Shown one piece after another: positions 23,536 through 38,343 of a stretch of DNA of 64,000 bases. The stretch is from NCBI GenBank assembly GCA_905331475.1, contig CAJNYU010001455.1, positions 62,001 through 126,000 of the forward strand, read 5' to 3'. A program made the position numbers and the translations under genes. This DNA comes from Rotaria socialis (taxonomy: Eukaryota > Rotifera > Eurotatoria > Philodinida > Philodinidae). Every line of letters begins with the position of its first letter. Position 1 is the first letter of the stretch. The notes under the pieces are model-generated. The model saw nothing but the letters and a program-made list of their open reading frames with translations. It was not told the origin of the DNA and made no database searches.

Positions 23536-25261
23536 ATGTCACTCAATAATCGATTTTTTTCACGCTTTTTTTCTCGTTTTCAAACAATGAATAATGACCG
23601 TCGAGTTCATCAACTTGTTAATACAGAAGATGAAATAATTGCTGATGATTCAACGGAACAATCAGTTGTTGAAGAACAAAATCTCGTTTCTCAACCGACA
23701 GTAACAAGAGCTCATTCATTAACATCATCTATATTAAAACGATACGAACGAAATTATATTTCGGCATCATGCAGTATGTTTGCTATAGCTGCATTAGCAG
23801 TCAGTCTGTCTGATTATCGATGGTTCTGGTTAAACGGTGGCTTGTGCAATTCAAAATATATTGGTTTAAGCATGTTTTTTGCAGTTGGAAAATTATTTGT
23901 TGTCCGAGCACCCGTACCATGGGACCCATCAGCAGCTATGAACGATATATATCAATTTAAACCGAATGATTATATGGGTAAATTTTAACAAAAAGAAAAT
24001 ACAACAAGAGACAGTGTGTGGATTTTTTTTCTTATAGAATTAATTGGTTGTGTTGATACACGTTCAATATTAATTCTTCGTCTAATGATAACATTGATTT
24101 GTTTAGCGATATTTTCTTCAACGATTGGTTTTTTATTGGATGCACTTGGGCCGATGAAATTCGGACTAAAATTTATGAGGCGTCATGCTTTTTGGCATAT
24201 TTTGTCAGGTAAAATAGTTTTTTATTTTTGATAAATCATTGTTTTTATTTTTGCTTTCTTTTCTAGTTCTTCTTTGTACAGTAGTTACCGGTCTATGTTT
24301 TTGGACGTCGGAAATAATTTATGATATTCAAGATAAAACTCGCTCGAAAATGGGAAAAAAGGTGGAAGTACAATTTGATGTCGCTTATTATCTTGTTGTC
24401 ATATCAAGTGGTCTTTCATTATTAGCTTCTGCTTTTGCATTATTAAGACGATATCCAACAGCTGAAGAAGAACATTTAGAAAGGTGAAAATATTAATCAT
24501 TCGAAGGCAACATTCTTTTGACGCAAATAAAAAAACAGGATTATCTATCGAGCATATATGAAGCGGGATAGAAATGCATTCTTTCAATAGACAATATTGT
24601 CTGAAGATAATTTCGAAAGTTTGATACATTCCCTAAGACAACTACTAACTACATTTTTATGGTGAAGGTCAACTTGACTTAAAAGTTCTTGCGCTCAATG
24701 ATTAAACCTTTCCATCCTATGCGGTATGGTTTATGTTATAAACATATTAGATACTTCCAAGCTGATCCTTTGTTGTAGTTAGTATTGCTAAATTTTGATT
24801 TTCATCTAACAGAATCTTCTTTGAGTAATGAAATATGCTGGAAGATATTATTTAGATGAGTAGTATTTTGAAAAAGATTGGATATCGAGTATTTTGATTA
24901 ATTTTTTTTGTTTCGCGAAACAAAATTATAGACAAACATAAGAATAGTTTTCTTAAGAATTTCTAAAATTATTTCAGTAGATAAATCATCAAGATTTTCT
25001 TACTGGCAAGATACGTGACGTCACAAAAATAATTCATAAGCCAATCACATGTTTATCAATAAAAATGTCGTGTCTCCGGAAGAATTTGAAACAGAAAAAT
25101 AATAAGTTGATTTCTATTTTTTTTTCTATTTAATTAGACTAATCGATGATTGGTCACGACGTGAAGAACCCTTATTCATTGAACGTGCTCTACCGGCGTC
25201 AATATCAACAAGTGATGAACCACCACCAGATTATTCTGAACAGAATGTTATTGTAGTTTGA
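23536..25261 (+). CDS. TMEM127: TMEM127, four-helix endolysosomal membrane protein
   Basis: Exons: 23536-23977, 24038-24208, 24267-24483, 25138-25261; 317 residues in phase, against 238 in human. After a polar N-terminal extension come hydrophobic helices at about 76-99, in the ILRLMITLICLAIFSSTIGFLL segment, in HILSVLLCTVVTGLCFWTSEI and in YYLVVISSGLSLLASAFALL. Family hallmarks are LLDALGPMKF, RRHAFWHIL, FWTSEII and LLRRYPTAEEEHLERL. The tail ends with a PPxY motif (PPPDY at 305-309), matching the PPPAY of human TMEM127. Human TMEM127 is a tumour suppressor that limits mTORC1 signalling and promotes ubiquitin-dependent turnover of RET through NEDD4-type ligases. The last intron (654 bp) is much longer than the others. 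Confidence 0.92.
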
Positions 25262-25429
25262 ACAAGTATTTTTTTTTTGGAGAATCTCTATATATTAAAC
25301 AGTGATTGTATCTACAATAATTTTTTCTCATTCTTTTATATTTGTATGTAATTAACTGAAAGCTCTTCTCTTTTTCTTTTTGCTGTAATTAAAATATTAT
25401 TTACACATCGTAGTTACTGAGGGAAAATG

Positions 25430-25435
25430 AATAAA
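25430..25435 (+). terminator. Possible TMEM127 polyadenylation signal
   Basis: AATAAA lies 169 nt after the TMEM127 stop, with a second AATAAA-like motif about 10 nt on. Both precede the LIS1 start. Confidence 0.4.
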
Positions 25436-25628
25436 TGCAAATAAAAACAGTTAAAAATATTGTATAATGATTGAACGATCATATTACTAACATCATATTT
25501 GCGGTTTTTTTTTCTTCTTTTGTTCTGTAGATGATGACAATATCTTATCGAAGCATTAAGGTCATGTCTTAAATATAATTCTTTAACGATTATATAATAT
25601 ATCAAGTGCCTATGTGTCACCACTCATC

Positions 25629-27752
25629 ATGGTTCTTTCTGAAAAACAAAAAAATGAACTGTAAGATTTTATTTTACTTTTCTACTTAATAAATAAATAA
25701 ATTCTACTTTTTTTTAGTAATCAAGCCATAGCTGATTATCTATCCACTAGTGGTTATACGATATCCTTTAAAGAATTTTGCAGAGAAGCAAATATTGTAT
25801 GAAATCTTTTTAATAGAATAAAACAAGAACTAGCTGATTTATTCATTCTTGTTTTAGTCTAACAATGAAAGTGCCGAACGAAAAGATCAACTGGAGAAAA
25901 AATGGACTTCAGTTATACGACTACAGAAAAAAGTGAGAAAAAAAGTCAACTTGCTTTTCTCCAGTTATTAATATTATACTTAAATGATTTTTATTTATCA
26001 AGGTTATGGATCTCGAATCAAAATTACAAGAAGCCCTACAAGAAGCGACAACTGGTGGACCTACCCGAGAAAAACGTCAGCCTAACGAATGGATACCTAG
26101 ACCCCCCGAAAAATTTGAGTTAAAAGGTCATCGTGATACAGTGACACGTGTTGTCTTTCATCCAACTTTCGACATCCTTGCATCAGCTAGTGAAGATGCA
26201 ACCATTAAAGTATAAATTATTGATTTAATGAATAATAGTTGGCACCTTGTTGTTTTTTTTTCTATCACTACTAGATTTGGGATTATGAATCGGGAGAACA
26301 TGAACGAACATTGAAAGGTCATACAGCGCCGGTGCAAGATGTTTCTTTTGATCATACAGGCAAATGGCTTGGTAAATCAATAGAAATTGTCAAGAGAACA
26401 GGAAAAGAAAATTCTTATTTTTTGTTTAGTATCATGTTCGGCTGATATGAGTGTTCGTTTATGGGATTTTCAAACTTATCAATGCGTTAAAACTATGCAT
26501 GGTAAGCATGAAAAGATGAGTAAAAATTCGTAGTTGAATCTGATTTTATTTTAGGTCATGATCATAATGTATCTTCGGTTACATTTACTCCAAGTGGTGA
26601 TCATATTATATCTTCTAGTCGTGATAAAACGATTAAAATCTGGGAAGTATCGACGGCGTAAGTTTCATTTTCAATAAATAAAATAACTCTAGTTTATACA
26701 TTACATTATTTATCCTAGAGAGTCAAAGGTAGTTTTAATTAAAATAAAATAAAAAACGAAGCATGTCAAAATTTATCATGTGAATCTATACTTGAGATAG
26801 TGATTTTAAAATGATCATTTCACTTCGTTAAGAATGTACAAGACTAAAAATTGTATTTTGTGCTCCAAATGAGAAAATTTAGTCCTGCACATTTCTACAC
26901 TTAACATTGATATAGAATAAATACTTTAGAAAAAAATTCGAACTATCTTTTTTTTAATAGATTCTGTGTGAAATCTCTTGTTGGCCATCGAGAGTGGGTG
27001 CGTATGATACGTGTTTATCAAGATGGTACATTATTAGCCAGTTGTTCCGTCGATCATGTATGTTGATTGAACATCTTCATGATATTAAATGTTAAGATTG
27101 TTTCTTTTCTAGACTGCACGTATATGGTCGTTGCCAAGTGGTGAATGTAAAACTGAATTACGTGGGCATGAAAATGTTATTGAATGTATTGCATGGGCAC
27201 CAGATTCGGCCGGACCAAATATAAATGAATCGGTGTTCAATGGTGGATCTGAAGTATATTTCTTTTCATTCATTTCTTCTTGAAAATATTTCATTTTTTT
27301 TATTAGATTTCAAAACGATCCGGTCCTTATCTCGTATCCGGTGCACGTGATAAGACAATCCGAATGTGGGATGTAACCAATGGTCTATGTTTATTCATAC
27401 TCGTAAATATTTCATTTATCAAAATAGAATATTTGTTTTATAAATTGGTTCATTTCTATTAGACTGGTCATGATAATTGGGTTCGTGGTCTTATCTTTCA
27501 TCCAGGTGGAAAATATCTATTGAGTTGTTCTGACGATAAAACGCTACGTGTATGGGATATTAAAAATAGACGAAATACAAAATCCATTGAAGCTCATACT
27601 CATTTTTGCACTTCACTTGGTAAAATAACATTTTTTCTATTGATTTCTGAGCTCTAAGACATTTTTTGTTTTGTTTAGATATGCATCGAAATAAACCTTT
27701 TGTGATTACGGGTAGTGTTGATACATCAGTTAAAGTATGGGAATGTCGTTAA
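25629..27752 (+). CDS. PAFAH1B1: LIS1 / PAFAH1B1, dynein regulator
   Basis: Exons: 25629-25660, 25718-25796, 25858-25932, 26003-26209, 26275-26371, 26430-26501, 26555-26657, 26961-27057, 27113-27253, 27307-27402, 27463-27619, 27679-27752. They give 409 residues in phase; human is 410. The N-terminus [19 protein letters not shown] is the LisH dimerisation motif. A short coiled coil follows ([18 protein letters not shown]), then seven WD40 repeats starting at [18 protein letters not shown] and ending [15 protein letters not shown]1 binds the dynein motor domain and acts in nuclear migration, spindle positioning and cortical dynein loading, and is the beta subunit of platelet-activating-factor acetylhydrolase 1b. 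All introns are about 45-70 bp except the 303 bp intron 26658-26960. TMEM127 ends 368 bp upstream on the same strand. Confidence 0.97.
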
Positions 27753-28449
27753 AACCTCCTAATAGCAGCATTAATAGACTTGCCGATTGTTTTTTGTTCT
27801 TTCCAACTTCTCCTTATCGATTTGTATTCCTTTATTTGCGTGATGGAAATGTCTACTATTATTTATTTTCTTGTTCTTTCATGTATCTGCTACTGATGCA
27901 ATAGCTTTTTTTCTTCTCTTTAGTCATACATACGCATATATAAATATATATACATAAATTACTGAGAGAACTAAAACAAAACATATTTAACTAACAGGAG
28001 ACAAAAACAAACAATTTCCTTTTGATATGTGAACGAACAAAAATAAAATCCAGCACACAAAATGCATTTTTTTTACACAGCTTTCTTTTTCTCTCTATTT
28101 TTGAAACAAAAAAACGACATATGAACGAGAAAAGAAAGAAAAAAGTGTGTGAATGAACTACTTTGTTTTCTTTTCTTCCCACGTTGCTTGTGTATGTCTG
28201 TTGATTTTACTTATGTGTGTATGTGTACGCACTGTTTGTTTAGGCTCGTGCTCTCTCTCTCTCTCTCTCTCTTTTTTTTTTCTTTTTTCTTTGTGTGCAT
28301 TGATTGGTTATCTTCATTTTGTTTTTTTGCTCTGTTCACTTCTTTTTCGCTCAAATACAGTACAGAAGCTCGAAAAAAAAACTATATTTATTTGACATGA
28401 ATACCAGACAACATAAATGTGTATATGAGATTAAGAGAGAAAAGTTCAT
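27753..28449. other. Intergenic between convergent LIS1 and GCHFR
   Basis: Two 3' ends face each other. It contains T-rich stretches and a (CT)n run at 28251-28272. Several short ORFs here are only low-complexity translation. Confidence 0.5.
28387..28392 (-). terminator. GCHFR polyadenylation signal
   Basis: TTTATT on the + strand (AATAAA on the minus strand) lies about 58 nt downstream of the GCHFR stop. Confidence 0.5.
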
Positions 28450-29591
28450 TTAACTTTTATGTAGAAGCCAAATACATGTTTGACCAATTCCTGTCATTGA
28501 AAGAACACGATAGCCAAGTTTTTCAAGCTTATCAAGAACAACCCGTGCACAATCATCGGTACGATATTCTGAACTAAAATAGACAAACCATAATGAGAGA
28601 TTGATAGACAGTGAGTAATGAAATTAGGAAGCGAAATCTAATTTCAGCCCCTTCCCCCTCCCGTGATATCATGAATAATTGAAATAGTGTGTTGAGTGGA
28701 GAATTGTTTTCAACAAGAATATTCAATCGAATATAATTATTATTAGAATGTCTCGAAATAGAATCTTCATTAATATCTTATTCAATACATTCTTCCCATG
28801 GATGAATTGATAGAAGTGATACGATCATCAAAGTGTACAACGGAATAAACTCAATATTTTTTGGATCTATGATTTAGAAAATTTTCAAACTTCTGTTACT
28901 CGATACAACAAAACGGTAGATTAATATCAGCAAAACATATCTGTTTAAAACCTGCTCAAAATATGAATCAGTCTGTTATAAAATAAGATTTTTTTCTTAC
29001 ATAGAAAATAACGATATATTGAAAGAAACATTAAATATAGAAATAAAGCGACAAAAATTTATTTTTACTCATTACTATTCAGAATGAGAACACATCCGTT
29101 GGAGAAATATTAAATTAATATTATTTACATTTTGTATTTATTCATTAAATGATAAAAGCTTTGAGCACAATCCCTGTGGCATTAAAATGTGAAACATGAT
29201 GCAGCTGCCATTGCTTCTCATAGACAGATTGTCTTATTCTATCTATATCGGAACACATTGCTTTGCTCTTCTTTTATTTATTCCTTCAGCAATGCAATAA
29301 GAAAATCGGGAATATATTCTAACGAGCCGCTATTGATATACTGACTCTGATCATGCACATAAACAATTTATGTAAAAACTTCTAGGGGTGCAAATTTCTA
29401 TTATATTTACATTGGCACCTGCTTTAGATTGTTTTGAACTTAATATTTATGTTGACTTACAAATTGTTCCATTTTTCGTGAAAATATTTAGCACCTAAAT
29501 GTGCCATGAGTTCCGGATCAGATTGTTCATCACCGACCACAGTTGGACCTGATTCAAGGCGAATTCTTGTGCTAACAAATAAATAGGGCAT
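28450..29591 (-). CDS. GCHFR: GCHFR (GFRP), GTP cyclohydrolase I feedback regulator
   Basis: Two exons, 29591-29461 and 28573-28450, encode 84 residues, exactly the mammalian length. The N-terminus MPYLFVSTRIRLESGPTVVG and the segment DEQSDPELM match human (MPYLLISTQIRMEVGPTMVG). The C-terminal half VVLDKLEKLGYRVLSMTGIG followed by QTCIWLLHKS is nearly identical. GFRP binds GTP cyclohydrolase I and mediates inhibition by tetrahydrobiopterin and activation by phenylalanine, so it controls cofactor supply for aromatic amino-acid hydroxylases and NO synthase. The ATG is preceded two bases upstream by a splice-acceptor string (T run then AG). It lies 24 nt downstream of the FER-like kinase stop on the same strand, which suggests a shared pre-mRNA resolved by trans-splicing. 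The 887 bp intron shows no gene. Confidence 0.95.
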
Positions 29592-29615
29592 ATCTAAAAA
29601 ATAGACTATATATTT

Positions 29616-29620
<5 letters not shown>
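29592..29620 (-). promoter_or_regulatory. Intercistronic junction with overlapping poly(A) signal and splice acceptor
   Basis: Read on the minus strand, AATAAA overlaps the kinase stop codon (29620-29615). About 20 nt follow, including a TCTATTTTTTAG acceptor that ends 2 nt before the GCHFR ATG. The distance from kinase stop to GCHFR start is 24 nt. There is no room for a separate promoter or a normal 5' UTR. The layout is that of a spliced-leader operon junction. Trans-splicing itself is inferred. Confidence 0.65.
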
Positions 29621-34957
<5,337 letters not shown>

Positions 34958-35963
34958 TGAAAAATATGTATTTCGAGTTTCTCTTCTTGTGCTTGTGACT
35001 CGTTAAAGAAACTGCTATCTTTTTTCTCTTCTTCTTCTTCTTCATTTATTTTTTATCAGTACGCGTCAAATAGGAGAGACTATCTGTTGCGTTTGTCACG
35101 AAACATGACAAAATGTAAATGAATAAAAGAAAATAGATACGAATCCACTACAAGCTGTTGCAAAAGCGACCAATTTCATATTAATGACATATAAAAAATA
35201 CAGTAATATCTACAAAGATCAGTCGTTCTTTTTTCTGCGCAGCATAAATTATTTACTGTTCCAATCATCTACAGCAGTCCTATCTATTCCGTGGTAGTTT
35301 TTCTTTAAAAAAACTTCTAATAATTCTCCATGATAAGAAAACAGTTTTAAAAATCAGTAGAGAGTTGTTGTTTTTTATTTGATTGTGATTATGATTGTCT
35401 TGGATTTTTTTAAAACCAATTTAAATTAGGATTAAGATACCAATGTAAACGATTGAACAAATCTTATTTTTATTTTTATATCTAGTGAAATATTATTTAC
35501 ATTATGTATTTGAATTAAATATCTTATGAGATTATTTAAGCATATAACTAATATAAACAACCTTTTTCTTCAAACACTCTCGAAATAATTGTGCACTAAA
35601 GCAAATTGAATCAAAAATAAATTCAAATAATAGATATTATTATATTGTTGATTGAAAAAAAGCCAGAAGAAACTTGTATTTCGTGATTATGATTTCGATT
35701 GACGTTTGATGTATGGCTGATTTTTGGATTTTATGGCATGAATAGTAAATGCTTCTAAACCACGCAAAGCTAGAAATAGAAAATAGTGATTGCTATTGAT
35801 AACGGCGTAATAGTGGGTATTTTTTGTTTTAGATTAGAATTTGCACTTATCGGAAATGAAAAATTTTCTAGTTTTTTGTTTCTTGAACGATTGAAAAATT
35901 ACGTGCAAAAATGTCCAGATGTAAATCATTATCAGACCTGATGACAAAAGAAAAATTAAATGT
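34958..35963. other. Upstream flank of the FER-like kinase
   Basis: The probable promoter region, with a TTCTTC-rich stretch at about 35020-35045. No gene seen. Confidence 0.4.
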
Positions 35964-36419
35964 ATGTATATGTTAGCATCCAAACTGAGACTACGTCCAA
36001 TCTCAGATTGGCCTAGGCGAATGTCGGATTGAGTGGAAATTTAACATTAAAACGTGAATTAGTCTGTACATCGGTGTAGGATTCAAGTTCTTATTGATGA
36101 ATTATGATCAGGATAACCTATATCTTCACACCTTCACCCACACCCACACCCACACCCTAACCCTCAAAATTGAAAAGTGTCCATAACTCCCCGAGCCTTT
36201 AATTTATTCGTTTATTGATGATTACTTTACCTGATATGATGATACTTCATCGAAGTCCATAAGTAGAAAGTCGAGCCCTACACCGATGTACAGACTAATT
36301 CACGTTTTAATGTTAAATTTCTGCTCAATCCGGCATTGGACACGTGTCCAATGTCGAATTCGAGATTCGCTTAGGCCAATCTAAGATTAGGCGTAGTCTC
36401 AGTTTGGACGCTAACATAT
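35964..36419. mobile_element. MITE-like element with ~120-150 bp terminal inverted repeats
   Basis: The left arm starts ATATGTTAGCATCCAAACTG and runs to about 36085. The right arm (about 36275-36419) is its reverse complement at high identity and carries an extra ~33 bp segment centred on the palindrome TTGGACACGTGTCCAA. There is no coding capacity. The unpaired centre (about 36086-36274) includes a telomere-like CACCCA array. The ends lie in TA-rich sequence, so a TA target duplication is possible. Confidence 0.85.
36135..36173. repeat. Telomere-like CACCCA (TGTGGG) array
   Basis: Four consecutive CACCCA units followed by CCCTAACCCTC, inside the inverted-repeat element. On the minus strand this reads TGTGGG, the telomeric hexamer reported for bdelloid rotifers. 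It is short and interstitial, so it is not itself a telomere. Confidence 0.7.
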
Positions 36420-36450
36420 ATATTTATTCTAGTTTTTTTAATAAAAACAT

Positions 36451-36820
36451 CCCAGTGAAAAATATTCGCTGATTTCAATCAAATTATCGTGCAACAAAAT
36501 CCAATCCGCAATCGGATTGATAATTTTGATTTTAATCGACTCTCATTTGACCTAAACTTAATGATATTGCTAGCCCAGTGGAAATTAGTTTGAGTAAAAT
36601 CTTATTGTTCTGTAGCACAATTCAAATTATCAATCGATTGGCAATGTGGATTTTACTTGAAAATAATCCGATTTCAATCAAACTAACTTTCATCGGGCTA
36701 GCAATATCATTACGTTTGGGTTAAATTGTAGTCGATTAAAATCACAATTATCAATCCGATTGCGGATTAGATTTTGTTCCACAATAATTTGTTTGAAATC
36801 AGCGAATATTTTTCACTGGG
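36451..36820. mobile_element. Second MITE-like element, near-complete long hairpin
   Basis: Starts CCCAGTGAAAAATATTCGCT and ends with the reverse complement. The arms pair over about 165 bp each (internal landmark ATGATATTGCTAGCCC in both), leaving a loop of only about 40 bp. It is flanked by AT on both sides. It has no ORF and lies 31 bp from the preceding element, with no sequence relation to it. The ends are unlike those of the 17.8 kb element, so it is a separate family. Confidence 0.85.
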
Positions 36821-38243
36821 ATAGCGTTTTAATATATTTATAGTTACAACTGTTCCAATAATTTCTCGTTCTAGAACATAGGAACATAGATTTAAAAAAA
36901 GCTATTTTATTATTGTGATGTAAAGCAGTGATTTGTAAATTTTGCAATTTAACCTGTTCGATTTGAATCCACAATGTCTTTTAGTGAAAAAACAAATTTC
37001 GTGCTTCGCATCCCATTTCATATTCGAGTTTCACTCGAATACGACCTAGTTAATAATATTTTTTACTTGATAAAGAAACGAAATATATCATATTACTTCA
37101 ATGGAGTAGATTTCACGGATTATAGCATCTGGAGCTTCGTATTTTCATTTTCCAAAGATAGATTTTGTTGACAGTTTTTAACGATTTGAAAACAAAACTC
37201 AAGGAAATTAGCGTGGGGTTTATTAAATTTTAATTGAACTCAGTCAAAGATATTTTTGTTTTCTTTGAAAATGTCTCCACTCATTTGATGACAACTGATA
37301 AATTTCTAACAGATGAAGAATGAAGAATATTTTAGATGACAGTTAGTTAGTCTGCAAAGAAATATTCAGCACGATATCTGACAACTTCAAAAATCTTCAA
37401 TTCTGTTAAATTTAATAAGAGCCTATATTGCTGGCTTTTGTTTTGAAAGAAATCCGATCTATTTGAATTGTATAGCTTTCAATGTGATGATGAATCAACA
37501 ACAAATATTAATCTTCGAGAAGGTTGACTAGGATTAGAGAAAACTTAATTGATGATGATATTGAAATTGTTGACGAGCGATGGAGACTTAGAGAGAGAGA
37601 TTTTGTTGAATACATAGAGTGACATAGGAGAAATGTTCTAGTCAACAGAAGAATTACGCAAGGTCTCGAACAAAAAGAAAATAATCATCAATGAAAGTAT
37701 GCAGCACCTTTTTGAGGAGAAGTTGTCTAATCTGATCAATGCTTAATAGAAAGAAGACATTTAATTTATTTCGCTAAAATCTCGATTTCGAGCACTTAAA
37801 AAGCTATTAGTAAAGAATACTAACAGATTTATATGAGAATATTTGATAATAATTATCCTAGTCTCTTTTGTTGTTGGAAAATATCTTTTGACTGAAGCGT
37901 ATCAATCGAATTGGATTATGCAATGGATTAGTCTACATGAAGCAAGTAGATGAATTCATTTTTAAAGCTAAGATTAGCTAAAACGAATGAATTCATTCTG
38001 TATGATATCGATTAATCGTCAATTTCATTAAAGTATATCATTCACGTATGTACTTAAAGATTAAACAGACAAGTGCTTTTTGCATCTAATCAACTGTCTT
38101 CTGTTTTTTTTCTGTACAGTAGGAATACAAGTGACTGAAAAGCTTCTATTTCAAAATTAATTAATTTTGAAAATAAGAAAAAAAGCGGAGACTATTTGCT
38201 GATAATGATTCTTGTGCTATGTGAGAATTACAATAGACAAGAT
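36821..38243. other. Intergenic, no gene seen
   Basis: AT-rich sequence with short ORFs that lack coding character. No repeat structure was found by eye. Confidence 0.4.
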
Positions 38244-38324
<81 letters not shown>

Positions 38325-38343
38325 NNNNNNNNNNCCCCCCCCC
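38244..38343. other. Poly-G run, 10 N gap, poly-C run (assembly gap)
   Basis: 81 consecutive G (38244-38324), then ten N (38325-38334), then nine C (38335-38343). G on one side and C on the other side of a gap is what results when both contig ends are extended with no-signal G calls from opposite strands. It should not be read as biology, and the translated poly-Gly is meaningless. Confidence 0.9.

Noticed and set aside
28149-28400. 83- and 80-residue ORFs over the CT repeat
   Set aside because: Translations of a (CT)n and T-rich 3' UTR-like stretch.
36135-36173. A real chromosome end or vertebrate-type telomere
   Set aside because: Only about 40 bp long, flanked on both sides by unique sequence and element arms. 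The CCCTAA part occurs once.
36974-37171. 65-residue + strand ORF
   Set aside because: No homologous feature, and the following sequence shows no continuing exon.
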